NCBI GenBank assembly: GCA_028868695.1
Contig: JAGWTZ010000032.1
Location: forward strand, 1-36,606
Length of the DNA stretch: 36,606 nucleotides
From: Alphaproteobacteria bacterium
GTDB taxonomy: Bacteria > Pseudomonadota > Alphaproteobacteria > Rhizobiales > Aestuariivirgaceae
Direction of reading: 5' to 3'
This document shows, one piece after another, positions 1-8,722 of the stretch (position 1 is its first letter; every line of letters starts with the position of its first letter). The notes under the pieces were generated by a model that ran no database searches, had not been told where the DNA came from, and saw only the letters and a program-made list of their open reading frames with translations. A program made the position numbers and the translations under genes.

Positions 1-2
1 TC

Positions 3-1787
3 ACCCGGCATTTCAACATGTTCACGCTGATCGCGCTGGGCACGGGCGTGGCCTGGGCCTACAGCATCCTCGCCACGCTGAAGCCGGAAGCCTTCCCCGA
101 ATCCTTCCGCATAATGGGGGCCGTTCCGGTGTATTTTGAGGCGGCGGCGGTGATCACCGTTTTGGTCCTGCTTGGGCAGGTGTTGGAGTTGCGCGCGCGG
201 GACCAGACGAGCGGCGCGATCAAGGCGCTGCTTGGCCTTGCCCCCAAAACCGCGCGGCGCATTTTGCCTGATGGATCGGAAGAGGATGTGGAGATCAGTG
301 CCGTTGTGGCGGGGGATCAACTGCGCATCCGCCCCGGCGAGAAAGTGCCAGTTGATGGCGTGGTGCTGGATGGCGAGAGTGCGGTGGATGAATCGATGGT
401 GACGGGGGAATCGCTGCCGGTTTCCAAGGCGCCGGGTGCGGCGCTGATTGGCGGCACGCTCAATGCCAGCGGCGCGCTCACCATGAAGGCGACAAGCGTG
501 GGCAACGCCACGATGCTGGCGCGCATTGTGCAAATGGTGGCCGAGGCGCAGCGCAGCCGCGCGCCCATCCAGCGGCTGGCCGACCAGGTCTCCGGCTGGT
601 TTGTGCCGCTGGTGGTGCTGGCCGCCGTCATTGCCTTTGCGGCATGGAGCATGTGGGGCCCCGAGCCTCGCTTCACCTATGCCATGCTGGCGGCGGTTTC
701 GGTGTTGATCATCGCCTGCCCCTGCGCGCTGGGGCTGGCCACGCCGATGTCGATCATGGTGGGCGTGGGGCGCGGCGCGCAATCCGGCATCCTGATCCGC
801 AATGCCGAGGCGCTTGAGCGGCTGCAGAAGGTTGATACGCTGCTGATGGACAAGACCGGCACGCTCACGGCGGGCAAGCCTGCGGTGACGGCAGTAAAGG
901 CCTTTGGCGAAACCAGCGAGGATGAGCTGTTGCGCCTTGCCGCCAGCGTGGAACAGGCGAGCGAGCATCCGCTTGCTGCAGCCATTGTGGGGGCCGCGAA
1001 GGCGCGTGGGCTGGCGCTGGGCCGGGTGATGGGTTTCAACGCGCCTGCGGGCAAGGGCGCCCTGGGCATGGTGGAGCGCAAGCGGCTGGCCATCGGCAGC
1101 GCCAGTTTCCTCAAGGAGTTGAACATCAGCGCCGATGCGCTTGGTGCGGAGGCCGACCAGATGCGCGCGGGCGGTGCAACCGTGATCCATGTGGCGGTGA
1201 ATGGCGCGGTGGCAGGCCTCATCGGAATTGCCGACACCATCAAGCCCAGCACGCCCAAGGCGCTGGCGGATTTGCGCGCCAAGGGCTTGCGGATCGTGAT
1301 GGTGACGGGTGACAACGCCACCACGGCCCAGGCGATTGCGGCAAGGCTCGGCATCACCGAGGTGGTGGCCGGTGTGCTGCCGGAACAGAAATCTGCTGTT
1401 GTTGAGAAGTATAAGCGCGAAGGCCGCAACGTGGCCATGGTGGGAGACGGTGTCAATGACGCCCCCGCGCTGGCCGCTGCTGACGTGGGCATCGCCATGG
1501 GAACGGGAACAGACGTAGCGATGGAAAGTGCCGGCGTGGTTCTGCTGAAGGGGGATCTCGCTGGGCTTGCCTCGGCGCGGGCGCTTTCGGAGGCCACCAT
1601 CCGCAACATCCGGCAAAACCTGTTGTTTGCATTCATCTACAACGCCGCCGGCGTACCGATTGCGGGTGGCATTCTCTACCCCAGCCTGGGCATTCTGCTG
1701 TCGCCGGTGATTGGTGCGGCGGCGATGGCGTTGTCTTCGGTCAGCGTGATTGGCAATGCGCTTCGCTTGCGCCGGGCGCGGCTTTGA
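3..1787 (+). CDS. copA: Copper-exporting P1B-type ATPase, 5' end missing
   Basis: This is the C-terminal three quarters of a Cu(+)-translocating P-type ATPase, an inner-membrane pump that exports cytoplasmic copper using ATP. The frame is open to the left window edge, and the residues before the first ATG (position 18) fit the family, so the true start and any N-terminal metal-binding domains lie outside. Visible signatures, in order: the actuator TGES motif (about 400-411), the membrane CPC metal site (717-725), the phosphorylated DKTGT (Asp codon at 849), SEHP in the nucleotide domain (about 961-972), GDGVNDAP (about 1446-1469), and the FIYN and MALSS motifs of the last two membrane helices, which are typical of Cu(+) pumps. 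No copper regulator or chaperone is visible downstream. The copper specificity is inferred from CPC plus YN and MxxSS. Confidence 0.95.
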   Translation, partial: TRHFNMFTLIALGTGVAWAYSILATLKPEAFPESFRIMGAVPVYFEAAAVITVLVLLGQVLELRARDQTSGAIKALLGLAPKTARRILPDGSEEDVEISAVVAGDQLRIRPGEKVPVDGVVLDGESAVDESMVTGESLPVSKAPGAALIGGTLNASGALTMKATSVGNATMLARIVQMVAEAQRSRAPIQRLADQVSGWFVPLVVLAAVIAFAAWSMWGPEPRFTYAMLAAVSVLIIACPCALGLATPMSIMVGVGRGAQSGILIRNAEALERLQKVDTLLMDKTGTLTAGKPAVTAVKAFGETSEDELLRLAASVEQASEHPLAAAIVGAAKARGLALGRVMGFNAPAGKGALGMVERKRLAIGSASFLKELNISADALGAEADQMRAGGATVIHVAVNGAVAGLIGIADTIKPSTPKALADLRAKGLRIVMVTGDNATTAQAIAARLGITEVVAGVLPEQKSAVVEKYKREGRNVAMVGDGVNDAPALAAADVGIAMGTGTDVAMESAGVVLLKGDLAGLASARALSEATIRNIRQNLLFAFIYNAAGVPIAGGILYPSLGILLSPVIGAAAMALSSVSVIGNALRLRRARL

Positions 1788-1874
1788 GAACGCCGTGAAG
1801 CAAATCCGCCTTGCCGATGTGTGCCAGTTGGTGTGACATGCGTGCTGGCAGCATTTGGCAGGGAGGGCCGTGTG

Positions 1875-2636
1875 ATGCATCCACGCCTTTGGTGGCTGGC
1901 GCTCTTGGTGTTTGCGCCGCCAGCCTGCGCGCAGCCGCCGGTGGAACTGGTGGGGCAGCCAGAACTGGCCTGTGCAGCGCCTGGCGCGGGCGAGAGTGGC
2001 TGTGCCACCCAGCGGACCGCGCCTTCCGGGCAAGACATCAACGCGCCGCCCAATGGCTTTGCCAAACTGGAAATCCTGCCCGCGCAGGGCGATGAGCGTG
2101 GCGAGGGCTTTTATGTTTTCGGCGTGGCGCCGTTGGCTGGTGCAGCGCCTTATCTGGCCTTTGCGCCAGCGGGCGGCCTTTCTGAAGCACGAAGCTGGGA
2201 ATTCTTCACCGGGCGCGGGCTATCCGGCAGCGTCAACTGGGTGTCCTATGGGCGCTGGCAAAGCCATGGCGCTGATGGCGCGCCGTGGTCGCCGGGCAAG
2301 CGCGCCGCATTGTTTGCGGCGGATGAGCCAGCGGGCAGTTGCACCGGCTATGATGTGGATTGGAGCCTGGGTTTGCGCCGCTGGCTTGTGCTCTACAGTT
2401 GCGGTAGCGAGGTGCGGGTGCGCGTTGCAGGCGCGCCTTGGGGGCCGTGGTCGGACGCAACGGTGATCGCATCTGGTGCTGGCGGCACCGGTGCTGTCCT
2501 GATGGCCGAAGAAAGCCCGCCCCAGCCAGCCGCCAGCGCCTGGCGCCTGACCACGCTCTATTGGCAAGGGGTGGCGGGTGCTGATGGATCAAGGCCGGTT
2601 TTCCGCGCCACGCTCCGCCAAGAAGGTGGGGACTGA
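1875..2636 (+). CDS. Secreted protein of unknown function, possibly beta-propeller-like
   Basis: The 253-residue product begins with a signal peptide: a short basic start, a hydrophobic core rich in Leu, Trp and Ala, and a likely signal peptidase I site after A-C-A (residue 19). It is not a clear lipobox. The ATG at 1875 is preferred over an in-frame start at 1821 because GGGAGGG lies about 8 bases upstream and the signal peptide starts here. The mature protein is rich in Gly, Ala and Trp. The segment with AGAPWGPWSD (about residues 195-204) recalls strand motifs of sialidase-like or DUF4185-type propellers, but this is only a resemblance. Two Cys in the middle (SCTGYD and YSCGS) could form a disulfide. 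It sits 87 bases after copA and may be read with it. I do not recognise the family. Confidence 0.7.
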   Translation: MHPRLWWLALLVFAPPACAQPPVELVGQPELACAAPGAGESGCATQRTAPSGQDINAPPNGFAKLEILPAQGDERGEGFYVFGVAPLAGAAPYLAFAPAGGLSEARSWEFFTGRGLSGSVNWVSYGRWQSHGADGAPWSPGKRAALFAADEPAGSCTGYDVDWSLGLRRWLVLYSCGSEVRVRVAGAPWGPWSDATVIASGAGGTGAVLMAEESPPQPAASAWRLTTLYWQGVAGADGSRPVFRATLRQEGGD

Positions 2637-2687
2637 GATGCGGTTTTGTGCCTTGACACAAGGGCCGCTGGCGCACATTCCAAGGGC

Positions 2688-3653
2688 ATGTCCCTCCCAC
2701 CCCTGAAAATCCTTCTGGTGGCGCCGCGCGGGTTCTGCGCCGGCGTGGTGCGTGCCGTCGACATCGTCGAGCGGGCCCTCGAAATCTATGGCGCCCCTGT
2801 CTATGTGCGGCACGAGATCGTGCACAACAAGTTCGTGGTGGATGACTTGCGCGCCAAGGGTGCGATCTTCGTGGATGAGCTGGATGAAGTGCCGCCGGGG
2901 GAACATCCGGTGATTTTCTCGGCGCATGGCGTGCCGAAATCCGTTCCGGCCGAAGCGCAGCGGCGCGCCCTATTTCAAATCGACGCCACCTGCCCCCTGG
3001 TCACCAAGGTCCACATGGAAGCGCAACGGCACCATGAGCAGGGGCTTGAGATCATCCTGATCGGGCATAAGGGCCACCCCGAAGTGGTGGGCACCATGGG
3101 CCAGCTTCCGGCCAAGGCGATCACTCTGATCGAGACGGTGGCGGATGCCGAGCAGCTGACGCCGCGTGATCCCGCCAAGCTGGCTTTCGTCACACAGACC
3201 ACGCTTTCTGTTGACGACACGAAGGATGTGATTGCGGTGCTGCAACGGCGTTTCCCCGACATCAAGGGGCCAACGCGCGAAGACATCTGCTATGCCACCA
3301 CTAACCGGCAAGAGGCGGTGAAATCCATCGCCAGCCAGATTGAGGCGCTGATTGTCGTGGGGGCGCCAAACTCTTCCAACTCGAAACGCCTTGTTGAAGT
3401 GGGCATGAAGAATGGCTGCCCGCGCGGCTTCCTGGTGCAGCGGGCCAATGAGTTGTCGTGGTCGCAGCTCAAAGGCCTCACCTGTGTTGGCCTGTCGGCC
3501 GGGGCCTCGGCGCCGGAAATTCTGGTTAATGAAATCATAGAGGCCTTCCGCGGCCACTATGACGTGACGGTGGAGAAGGTTGTGCTTCGCGAGGAGAATG
3601 TGTCCTTCAAGCTGCCGCGCGAGCTGCGGCCGCAGGGCCAGCCTTCGGCATGA
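2688..3653 (+). CDS. ispH: 4-hydroxy-3-methylbut-2-enyl diphosphate reductase
   Basis: IspH (LytB) catalyses the last step of the MEP isoprenoid pathway, reducing HMBPP to IPP and DMAPP with an oxygen-sensitive [4Fe-4S] cluster. The three cluster cysteines are present in RGFCAG (Cys17), [11 protein letters not shown] and [11 protein letters not shown], and the acid-base Glu sits in [11 protein letters not shown]. The 321-residue length from the ATG at 2688 is usual; a TTG start at 2646 would add 14 residues not typical of the family. The stop overlaps the rnhA start as ATGA, so the two are translationally coupled. A TTGACA hexamer at 2653 could be a -35 element, but no good -10 follows it. 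Confidence 0.96.
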   Translation: MSLPPLKILLVAPRGFCAGVVRAVDIVERALEIYGAPVYVRHEIVHNKFVVDDLRAKGAIFVDELDEVPPGEHPVIFSAHGVPKSVPAEAQRRALFQIDATCPLVTKVHMEAQRHHEQGLEIILIGHKGHPEVVGTMGQLPAKAITLIETVADAEQLTPRDPAKLAFVTQTTLSVDDTKDVIAVLQRRFPDIKGPTREDICYATTNRQEAVKSIASQIEALIVVGAPNSSNSKRLVEVGMKNGCPRGFLVQRANELSWSQLKGLTCVGLSAGASAPEILVNEIIEAFRGHYDVTVEKVVLREENVSFKLPRELRPQGQPSA

Positions 3654-4108
3654 GCCAGAAGAAGGTTGTGATCCACACCGATGGTGCCTGTTCCGGCAAC
3701 CCCGGCCCGGGCGGCTGGGGCGCCATTCTTGATTATAATGGCCAGCGCAAGGAGCTTTGCGGCGGCGAGGCGCAAACCACCAACAACCGCATGGAATTGA
3801 TGGCGGCGATCGAAGCTTTGAACACGCTCACGCGGCCCTGCGTGGTGGAGATGCATGTCGATTCACAATATGTGAAGGATGGCATCAGCAAGTGGATTCA
3901 TGGCTGGAAGCGCAATGGCTGGAAAACCGCTGACAAGAAGCCGGTGAAAAACGCCGAGTTGTGGCAGGCGCTGGATGGCGCGGTGGCGCGGCACAAGATT
4001 GAATGGCATTGGGTGAAGGGCCACGCGGGCCATGACGATAATGAGCGCGCCGATGAATTGGCGCGCCAAGGCATGGCGCCGTTCAAGAAAGGCGCTATCA
4101 GCTCGTAA
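3650..4108 (+). CDS. rnhA: Ribonuclease HI
   Basis: RNase HI cleaves the RNA strand of RNA-DNA hybrids, removing primers and R-loops. The 152 residues contain the complete DEDD metal-binding set: Asp11 in [16 protein letters not shown], Glu48 in TTNNRMELM, Asp70 in HVDSQYV, and the Asp in [11 protein letters not shown] (about 134). The basic handle region [11 protein letters not shown] is also present. The gene starts inside the ispH stop (ATGA overlap), a pairing common in alphaproteobacteria. Its last 11 bases overlap the convergent small gene on the other strand. Confidence 0.96.
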   Translation: MSQKKVVIHTDGACSGNPGPGGWGAILDYNGQRKELCGGEAQTTNNRMELMAAIEALNTLTRPCVVEMHVDSQYVKDGISKWIHGWKRNGWKTADKKPVKNAELWQALDGAVARHKIEWHWVKGHAGHDDNERADELARQGMAPFKKGAISS

Positions 4109-4337
4109 GGGCGCAGGGCAGGTTTTTGGCGTCTGCCGCCTTGGCGGGCGGCGCATCAAAGCCGGGGGCGGCCTTGCCGTCGATGGTGACAGTGAAGGCA
4201 TAGGTCTGGCCCTGATAGTCGCCCTGCACGGTCACCTGCTGGGCGTTGCTGGGCGCAGCCGTGCAAAGCGGCGCGGTTTCGGCAGCACTTGCCGCACCAG
4301 ACACCAGACATGCAAACACACCGGCAAACTTGAACAC
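4098..4337 (-). CDS. Small secreted protein of unknown function
   Basis: This 79-residue product has a clear signal peptide ([18 protein letters not shown], likely cut after the second ASA alanine), followed by about 60 residues with two cysteines, one near each end of the mature chain, which could form a disulfide. The start is GTG at 4337, supported by GGGGAG seven bases upstream on the minus strand. The mature part carries a [13 protein letters not shown] stretch that reads like beta strands. It converges on rnhA with an 11-base overlap. I do not recognise the family; coding is supported by the signal peptide, the ribosome-binding site and the tidy fit between neighbours. Confidence 0.65.
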   Translation of the reverse strand: MFKFAGVFACLVSGAASAAETAPLCTAAPSNAQQVTVQGDYQGQTYAFTVTIDGKAAPGFDAPPAKAADAKNLPCALTS

Positions 4338-4406
4338 AGCGCCACTCCCCGTCGCAGAACGCTAGGGGGATGGCAGCGCAGAGTCGAATCCTGCGGCTTG
4401 TGCACC

Positions 4407-4435
4407 GCGCCTTATCCACAAGAAGGTTAAGGCGC
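4407..4435. repeat. Inverted repeat after the peroxiredoxin gene
   Basis: GCGCCTTA at 4407-4414 and TAAGGCGC at 4428-4435 are perfect 8-base arms around a 13-base loop, lengthened by imperfect CACC/GGTG pairing outside. It begins only a few bases after the peroxiredoxin stop, so it may protect or end that transcript. There is no U-run, so it is not a classic intrinsic terminator. Confidence 0.45.
4412..4420 (+). promoter_or_regulatory. Perfect DnaA-box match
   Basis: TTATCCACA matches the consensus 9-mer for DnaA binding exactly. It lies in the gap upstream of the small secreted gene (minus strand) and overlaps the inverted repeat at 4407-4435. Two adjacent GANTC sites (GAGTC and GAATC, 4381-4390) lie close by. 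Binding is not shown; a single box may be chance. Confidence 0.3.
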
Positions 4436-4442
4436 GCTGGTG

Positions 4443-4925
4443 TTACAGCTGGGTGAGGATGGTGTCGGCGCCCGAGACATTGACGCCGGACTGGCTTTCG
4501 ACATTCAGGTGCGTCACCACGCCATTTTCCACGATCATGGAATAGCGCTTGGAGCGTGTGCCCATGCCGGGGCCAGAAAGATCGACATCAAGGCCGATGG
4601 CCTTGGCAAAGGCGCCGTTGCCATCCGAGAGCATGAGGATCTTGCCTTCGGCGCCGGAATGCTTGGCCCAGGCCTTCATCACGTGGTTGTCGTTCACGGC
4701 GGTGCAGGCCACCGTGTCCACGCCCTTGGCCTTGATCGCGTCAACATGTTCGACAAAGCCGGGCATGTGGTTCATCGAGCAGGTGGGTGTGAAGGCGCCG
4801 GGCACGGCGAAAAGCACCACTTTCTTGCCGGCAAAGACCTGATCGGTGGAAAGCTTGATCTGGCCATCGGCGTTGAAGCTGAGGAATTCGGCGGCGGGAA
4901 GCTTGTCGCCAATCTTGATGGTCAT
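4443..4925 (-). CDS. Prx5-type peroxiredoxin
   Basis: A 160-residue thiol peroxidase of the AhpC/TSA superfamily, Prx5 group, which reduces hydrogen peroxide and organic peroxides with glutaredoxin or thioredoxin as reductant. The active-site signature PGAFTPTCS carries the peroxidatic Cys49 and Thr46; the supporting Arg lies in GMGTRSKRYSM (residues 124-127). Cys74 in VACTAVND matches the second cysteine found in many Prx5 proteins. AGGAGA seven bases before the ATG is a strong ribosome-binding site. Only 26 bases separate it from the upstream DsbD-domain gene, so the two are probably one transcript with a thiol-redox theme. Confidence 0.93.
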   Translation of the reverse strand: MTIKIGDKLPAAEFLSFNADGQIKLSTDQVFAGKKVVLFAVPGAFTPTCSMNHMPGFVEHVDAIKAKGVDTVACTAVNDNHVMKAWAKHSGAEGKILMLSDGNGAFAKAIGLDVDLSGPGMGTRSKRYSMIVENGVVTHLNVESQSGVNVSGADTILTQL

Positions 4926-4951
4926 GTGCTGTTCTCCTGTTGCGGGCGAAC

Positions 4952-5683
4952 TTATGGAACAGTCACCTGTTGTTCAAGGCCTTTGCCTTGCATGGCAGCC
5001 GTGATGCGGAGGTTAAGCCCCGAGAGTGGCGTATCGCCATCAATCTTCAATGTGGCCGTGTTGCCGGAAAATTCCGGCTTGCGGAAATAAAGCCCGTCCG
5101 GCCCTTCGATGAAGATGTCATCGACAGCGCGGTCCAGCGTCAGGGTGAGGGTCTTTTCGCTGATGCTTGCGGCTTTCACAAAGCTTGCCGGGCTGGGCAG
5201 GCGCATCTGCCATTGGTGGATCAGCGCGTCATCGGCGCCCGGCTGGTTGTTTGGCGAAAGATCGAGCGCGCCTTCAAACTTCGCGGGCTTGCAGATTTGC
5301 TGGCAGATTCCGAACAGCGCGGAAAGCTTTGCGGAAACCGGCTTGCCCGCATCCTGCGGCTTGATTGCGATGGGGAACAGCACCTCACCGTGATAGCCGA
5401 TCGCCTCGCCGCTGCCGTCCTGGCTGCGGGTGGGCAGCGGATAGGCCACCTCAATGCTGGCGATATTGGCGCCTTCCAGCTTGATGTCCGGCGGAATGCC
5501 CGCCTCTCCCGGCACGCGCCAATAGGTTTTCCAGCCGGGGGCCAGCACTATGTGCAGTCCGCAGGTGTAAAGCTTTCCGTCAAAGGCGCCGGGGATCAGC
5601 CGGGCCTGCCATTCGCCTGCTGCCAAGGCGGGGCGGGCAAAGGGCAAGGCGGCAAGGCTGGCCAATAACAATCTGCGGTTCAT
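4952..5683 (-). CDS. Secreted DsbD N-terminal (alpha) domain protein
   Basis: The 243-residue product has a signal peptide (MNRRLLLASLAALPFARPALA) and an immunoglobulin-like domain matching the periplasmic N-terminal domain of DsbD/ScsB thiol reductases: APGWKTYWRVPGEAGIPP and the cysteine pair Cys127-Cys131 in GICQQICKP. In DsbD this domain passes electrons from the membrane core to periplasmic partners. Here the membrane domain and C-terminal thioredoxin domain are absent, so a separate CcdA/DsbD-like partner would be needed. The twin Arg does not meet the full Tat consensus, so Sec export is likely. AAAGGA precedes the ATG. It leads an operon with the peroxiredoxin and is divergent from yqgE. 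Confidence 0.82.
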   Translation of the reverse strand: MNRRLLLASLAALPFARPALAAGEWQARLIPGAFDGKLYTCGLHIVLAPGWKTYWRVPGEAGIPPDIKLEGANIASIEVAYPLPTRSQDGSGEAIGYHGEVLFPIAIKPQDAGKPVSAKLSALFGICQQICKPAKFEGALDLSPNNQPGADDALIHQWQMRLPSPASFVKAASISEKTLTLTLDRAVDDIFIEGPDGLYFRKPEFSGNTATLKIDGDTPLSGLNLRITAAMQGKGLEQQVTVP

Positions 5684-5759
5684 GAAATCCTTTTACGCAT
5701 GGGCGTGGCCACGTGCCAATCACCTTCCTGTCACCTTGATTTGGGATTATGCTGCGATC

Positions 5760-6326
5760 ATGACCAAGCGCGGCTTTCTCAAAGGCAAGCTTCTGATCGC
5801 CATGCCGTCGATCCAGGGCGATGATTTCGCCAAGTCGGTGGTGTTCCTGTGTGAGCATAGCGAAGATGGCGCCATGGGCCTGGTGATCAACAAGCCTGCG
5901 CCGCGCATGGTGTTTGCCGACCTGGTGGAAAAACTGAAGCTGGATGACACCAGCGCCGAAATCATGCAGCTGCCGGTGATGTTCGGCGGGCCGGTGAAGC
6001 AGTTCCAGGGCTTCGTTCTGCACAGCACGGATTATGCGATGGAGGAATCGCTTGTTATTTCCAAGGATTTCGCGCTGACAGGAACTGTCGATATTCTCAA
6101 GGCCATCGCCGATGGCAAGGGGCCGAGCGCCAAGCTTCTGGCGCTGGGTTACGCCGGCTGGAGCCCGGGGCAATTGGAAAGCGAGATCATGCGCAATGGC
6201 TGGCTGCATTGCGATGCCGACGCCGAGCTGGTGTTTGGCGTGCCGCGGGCCAGCGTGCATGAGGCGGCGCTGGCGCGGCTTGGTGTTTCATCCGCCATGC
6301 TGTCAAGCGAGGCGGGCCGAGCCTGA
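5760..6326 (+). CDS. yqgE: YqgE/AlgH family protein (UPF0301)
   Basis: This 188-residue cytoplasmic protein belongs to the UPF0301 family, whose molecular role is not settled. Family landmarks are GKLLIAMPSI near the start, FLCEHSEDGAMGLVINKP, MFGGPVKQFQGFVLH and LGYAGWSPGQLESEI. The ATG at 5760 gives the usual family length and N-terminus (MTKRGFLKGK); the longer frame from 5682 would overlap the divergent DsbD-domain gene and adds 26 unlikely residues. A terminator for the convergent efp gene lies just downstream. Confidence 0.92.
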   Translation: MTKRGFLKGKLLIAMPSIQGDDFAKSVVFLCEHSEDGAMGLVINKPAPRMVFADLVEKLKLDDTSAEIMQLPVMFGGPVKQFQGFVLHSTDYAMEESLVISKDFALTGTVDILKAIADGKGPSAKLLALGYAGWSPGQLESEIMRNGWLHCDADAELVFGVPRASVHEAALARLGVSSAMLSSEAGRA

Positions 6327-6332
6327 GACAGC

Positions 6333-6378
6333 AAAAAGCCCTCGCGCATGGGGCCGCAGAGCGGCGAAGCGCGAGGGC
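6333..6378 (-). terminator. Intrinsic terminator of efp
   Basis: GCCCTCGCGC (6338-6347) and GCGCGAGGGC (6369-6378) form a perfect 10-base stem with a 21-base loop. On the minus strand the stem is followed by five T (6337-6333), placed 14 bases after the efp stop. Confidence 0.85.
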
Positions 6379-6391
6379 CGATGGGTGTGGA

Positions 6392-6964
6392 TCAGTCCTT
6401 GGCGCGTTCGACGTAGGAGCCGTCAGACGTGTCGACCACGATCCGGGTTCCGGCGGTCACATGCGGCGGCACCATGGTGCGCACGCCGTTCGACAGCATG
6501 GCCGGCTTGAAGGAGGAAGAGGCCGTCTGGTTCTTGATGGCCGGTTCCGTCTCGGTGATTTCAAGCGTGATGCGCTGGGGGATTTCGATGGAGATCGGCG
6601 CTTCGTTGAAAATGGCGATCTGGCATTCCATGCCTTCCTGCAGGTAAGGCGCGAAATCGCCCACCATGTCGGCAGGCAGATTGATCTGCTCGAAGGTGGT
6701 GGGGTTCATGAACACGTAGTTGTCGCCATCCTGATAGAGATAGGTGTGCATGATGGTTTCAACGAAGGCGCGCTCCATCGCGTCAGTTGTCTTGTAGCGG
6801 ACAACGGTTTTGACGCCGTCCGAGATGCGGCGCATGTCGATGGTGGTGGTCGGCGTGCCCTTGCCGGGGTGCATGGATTCGGCCTTCAGCACCACATAGA
6901 GCTTGCCGTCTTCATGTTCGATCACGTTGCCCTTGCGCACGGCGGAGGCGATTACTTTAACCAC
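6392..6964 (-). CDS. efp: Elongation factor P
   Basis: EF-P (190 residues) binds between the P and E sites of the ribosome and relieves stalling at polyproline stretches. The three-domain fold is represented by [22 protein letters not shown] (written in part), the modification loop [10 protein letters not shown] with Lys35, and the C-terminal SYVERAKD end. The start is GTG at 6964, giving MVKVIAS; AGGA lies eight bases upstream on the minus strand. Starting further up would add 21 unlikely residues. Lys35 is the expected target of the enzyme encoded divergently next door (epmA). Confidence 0.95.
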   Translation of the reverse strand: MVKVIASAVRKGNVIEHEDGKLYVVLKAESMHPGKGTPTTTIDMRRISDGVKTVVRYKTTDAMERAFVETIMHTYLYQDGDNYVFMNPTTFEQINLPADMVGDFAPYLQEGMECQIAIFNEAPISIEIPQRITLEITETEPAIKNQTASSSFKPAMLSNGVRTMVPPHVTAGTRIVVDTSDGSYVERAKD

Positions 6965-7025
6965 GGTAAATGTCCTGATTTTTTGGGATTGAATTGGAAA
7001 GTTGGGGCGCTCATAGCAGGCCCCC

Positions 7026-8054
7026 ATGACAAAGCCAACCCCTCCAGATTTGCCCTGGTTTCACCCTTCCCGGCACGAAGACAGGCGCGGCTTCCTTTTG
7101 GCGCGCAGCCGCATTGTGACGGCCACGCGGGGCTGGTTTGCGCAAGCCGGGTTTCTTGAGGTGGATGTTCCGGCCTTGCAGGTCTCGCCCGGCAATGAGG
7201 CGCATCTGCATGGCTTTGAAACACGGCTGATTGGGCCTGATGGCGTGGCGCGGCCGCGCTATCTGCACACCTCGCCGGAATTTGCCTGCAAGAAGCTTCT
7301 GGCGGCGGGGGAGGAGAAGATCTTCTTTCTTGGCCACGTGTTCCGCAACCGCGAGCAGACCGCCACCCACGCGCCGGAATTCACCATGCTGGAGTTCTAC
7401 CGGGCGAGAGAGCCCTACCGGCAGATCATTGAAGACACGCTGGCGCTGGTGCGGCTGGCGGCTTCGGGGCCATTTTCATGGCGAGGACGGAGCTGTGACC
7501 CCTTCGCTGATGTGGAATGGCTGACCGTGGCGGAAGGGTTCCGGCGCCATGCAGGCGTTGACCTTCTTTCCACGCTTGAAGGCAACCGGCCCAACCGCGA
7601 TGCGCTGGCGGCGCAAAGCCCGGTGGCCTTCCAGCCCGGTGAAAGCTGGAGCGACATCTTCAGCCGCATTCTGGTTGAAAAGGTTGAGCCGCAGCTGGGC
7701 AATGGCCGGCTGACGGTGTTCTATGAATATCCCTCATGCGAGGCGGCGCTGGCGCGGGGCTGCGCCCATGACGCGCGAGTGGCGGAACGCTTTGAGCTTT
7801 ACGCAGCGGGAGTTGAACTGGCCAATGGCTTTGGCGAACTGACCGATGCCGCCGAGCAGCGCCGCCGCTTCGAGGAAGAAATGGGAATCAAGGCGCGGGT
7901 TTATGGCGAGCGCTACCCCATCGACGAGGAGTTGCTCCGTGCACTGACGATGATGCCGGAGGCTTCCGGCGTGGCGCTGGGCATGGACCGGTTGATCATG
8001 CTGGCCACGGGCGCCAGCCGCATAGAGCAAGTGCAATGGGGGCCGGTGACATGA
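7026..8054 (+). CDS. epmA: EF-P lysine ligase EpmA (GenX/PoxA)
   Basis: EpmA is a truncated class II lysyl-tRNA synthetase paralogue that attaches (R)-beta-lysine to the conserved lysine of EF-P. The 342 residues hold only the catalytic domain: motif 2 is FRNRE (106-110) with EFTMLEFY (118-125), and motif 3 is GVALGMDRL (about 315-323). The tRNA anticodon-binding domain is missing, as expected. It is divergent from efp across a 61-base gap, so a shared promoter region may match enzyme to substrate. EpmB, which makes the beta-lysine, is not in the window. The stop overlaps the next start as ATGA. Confidence 0.93.
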   Translation: MTKPTPPDLPWFHPSRHEDRRGFLLARSRIVTATRGWFAQAGFLEVDVPALQVSPGNEAHLHGFETRLIGPDGVARPRYLHTSPEFACKKLLAAGEEKIFFLGHVFRNREQTATHAPEFTMLEFYRAREPYRQIIEDTLALVRLAASGPFSWRGRSCDPFADVEWLTVAEGFRRHAGVDLLSTLEGNRPNRDALAAQSPVAFQPGESWSDIFSRILVEKVEPQLGNGRLTVFYEYPSCEAALARGCAHDARVAERFELYAAGVELANGFGELTDAAEQRRRFEEEMGIKARVYGERYPIDEELLRALTMMPEASGVALGMDRLIMLATGASRIEQVQWGPVT

Positions 8055-8722
8055 AGGCAATGCGTGTGGTGATGCTGGGGGCCAGCGGTGCCGTGGGAAG
8101 CGCTGCCCTGGCCGAGCTTCTGGCGATGCCGGAGATCGCGCAGGTGACGGCGCTGGTGCGCCGCCCGCTTGATGGTGTTTCCTCGCCAAAGCTGGCGGTT
8201 GACAGCGTGGATGTCACCAAGCCTGCCAGCTATGCCGCGCTGCTGGCAGGGCATGACGTGGCGCTCTGCACATTCGGCGTGGGCCAGCCCACCAAGGTTT
8301 CCAAGGTGGAATTCACTGCCATTGACTACGATGCCGTGCTGGATTTTGCCAAGGCGTGCCGTGCGGCGGGTGTGCAACAGTTTACGTTGTTGGGATCGGT
8401 GGCGGCCGATCCGCGCTCGCGCTCGTTCTATCTCAGGAGCAAGGGCCAGTTGCGCGAGGCTATTGCCGGGCTGGGCTTTGCGCGGTTCAGCTGCTTCCAG
8501 CCCTCAGTGCTGATCACCCCGCGCAACCGCTATGGTTTGTCGCAAGCCGTGGTGCTGGCGCTGTGGCCGGGGCTTTCGCGGCTCATGCTGGGCCCGGCGC
8601 GCCGCTACCGTGGCATCCGCGTGGAGGACCTGGGCAAGGCGATGGCCCGCCACTTGGCCAAGCCGGGGGCCGGGAATGCGGTTCTTCACTGGGATGATTT
8701 TCAGGCGCTGCTCAGGCCTTAG
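8051..8722 (+). CDS. NAD(P)-binding atypical short-chain dehydrogenase
   Basis: A 223-residue Rossmann-fold protein with the nucleotide-binding GASGAVGSAALAELL near the N-terminus and a YLRSK (YxxxK) catalytic-type pair mid-way. The overall pattern (LLGSVAADPRSRSFYLRSKGQ, then a GIRVEDLGKAM segment) resembles HTATIP2/TIP30-like and NmrA-like proteins. The substrate is unknown. The ATG at 8051 overlaps the epmA stop (ATGA), so translation is coupled; an ATG at 8060 is an alternative. The 3' end overlaps the convergent MFS gene by 11 bases. Confidence 0.8.
   Translation: MKAMRVVMLGASGAVGSAALAELLAMPEIAQVTALVRRPLDGVSSPKLAVDSVDVTKPASYAALLAGHDVALCTFGVGQPTKVSKVEFTAIDYDAVLDFAKACRAAGVQQFTLLGSVAADPRSRSFYLRSKGQLREAIAGLGFARFSCFQPSVLITPRNRYGLSQAVVLALWPGLSRLMLGPARRYRGIRVEDLGKAMARHLAKPGAGNAVLHWDDFQALLRP

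Noticed and set aside
677-1636. A 319-codon open frame antisense to copA
   Set aside because: It is opposite a complete ATPase core and has no recognisable features.
2646-2687. Upstream TTG start for ispH
   Set aside because: It adds 14 residues unlike the family; the ATG at 2688 gives the usual N-terminus.
4440-5090. A 216-codon plus-strand frame opposite the peroxiredoxin gene
   Set aside because: The minus-strand peroxiredoxin and DsbD-domain genes have full motifs and good start signals; the plus frame has neither.
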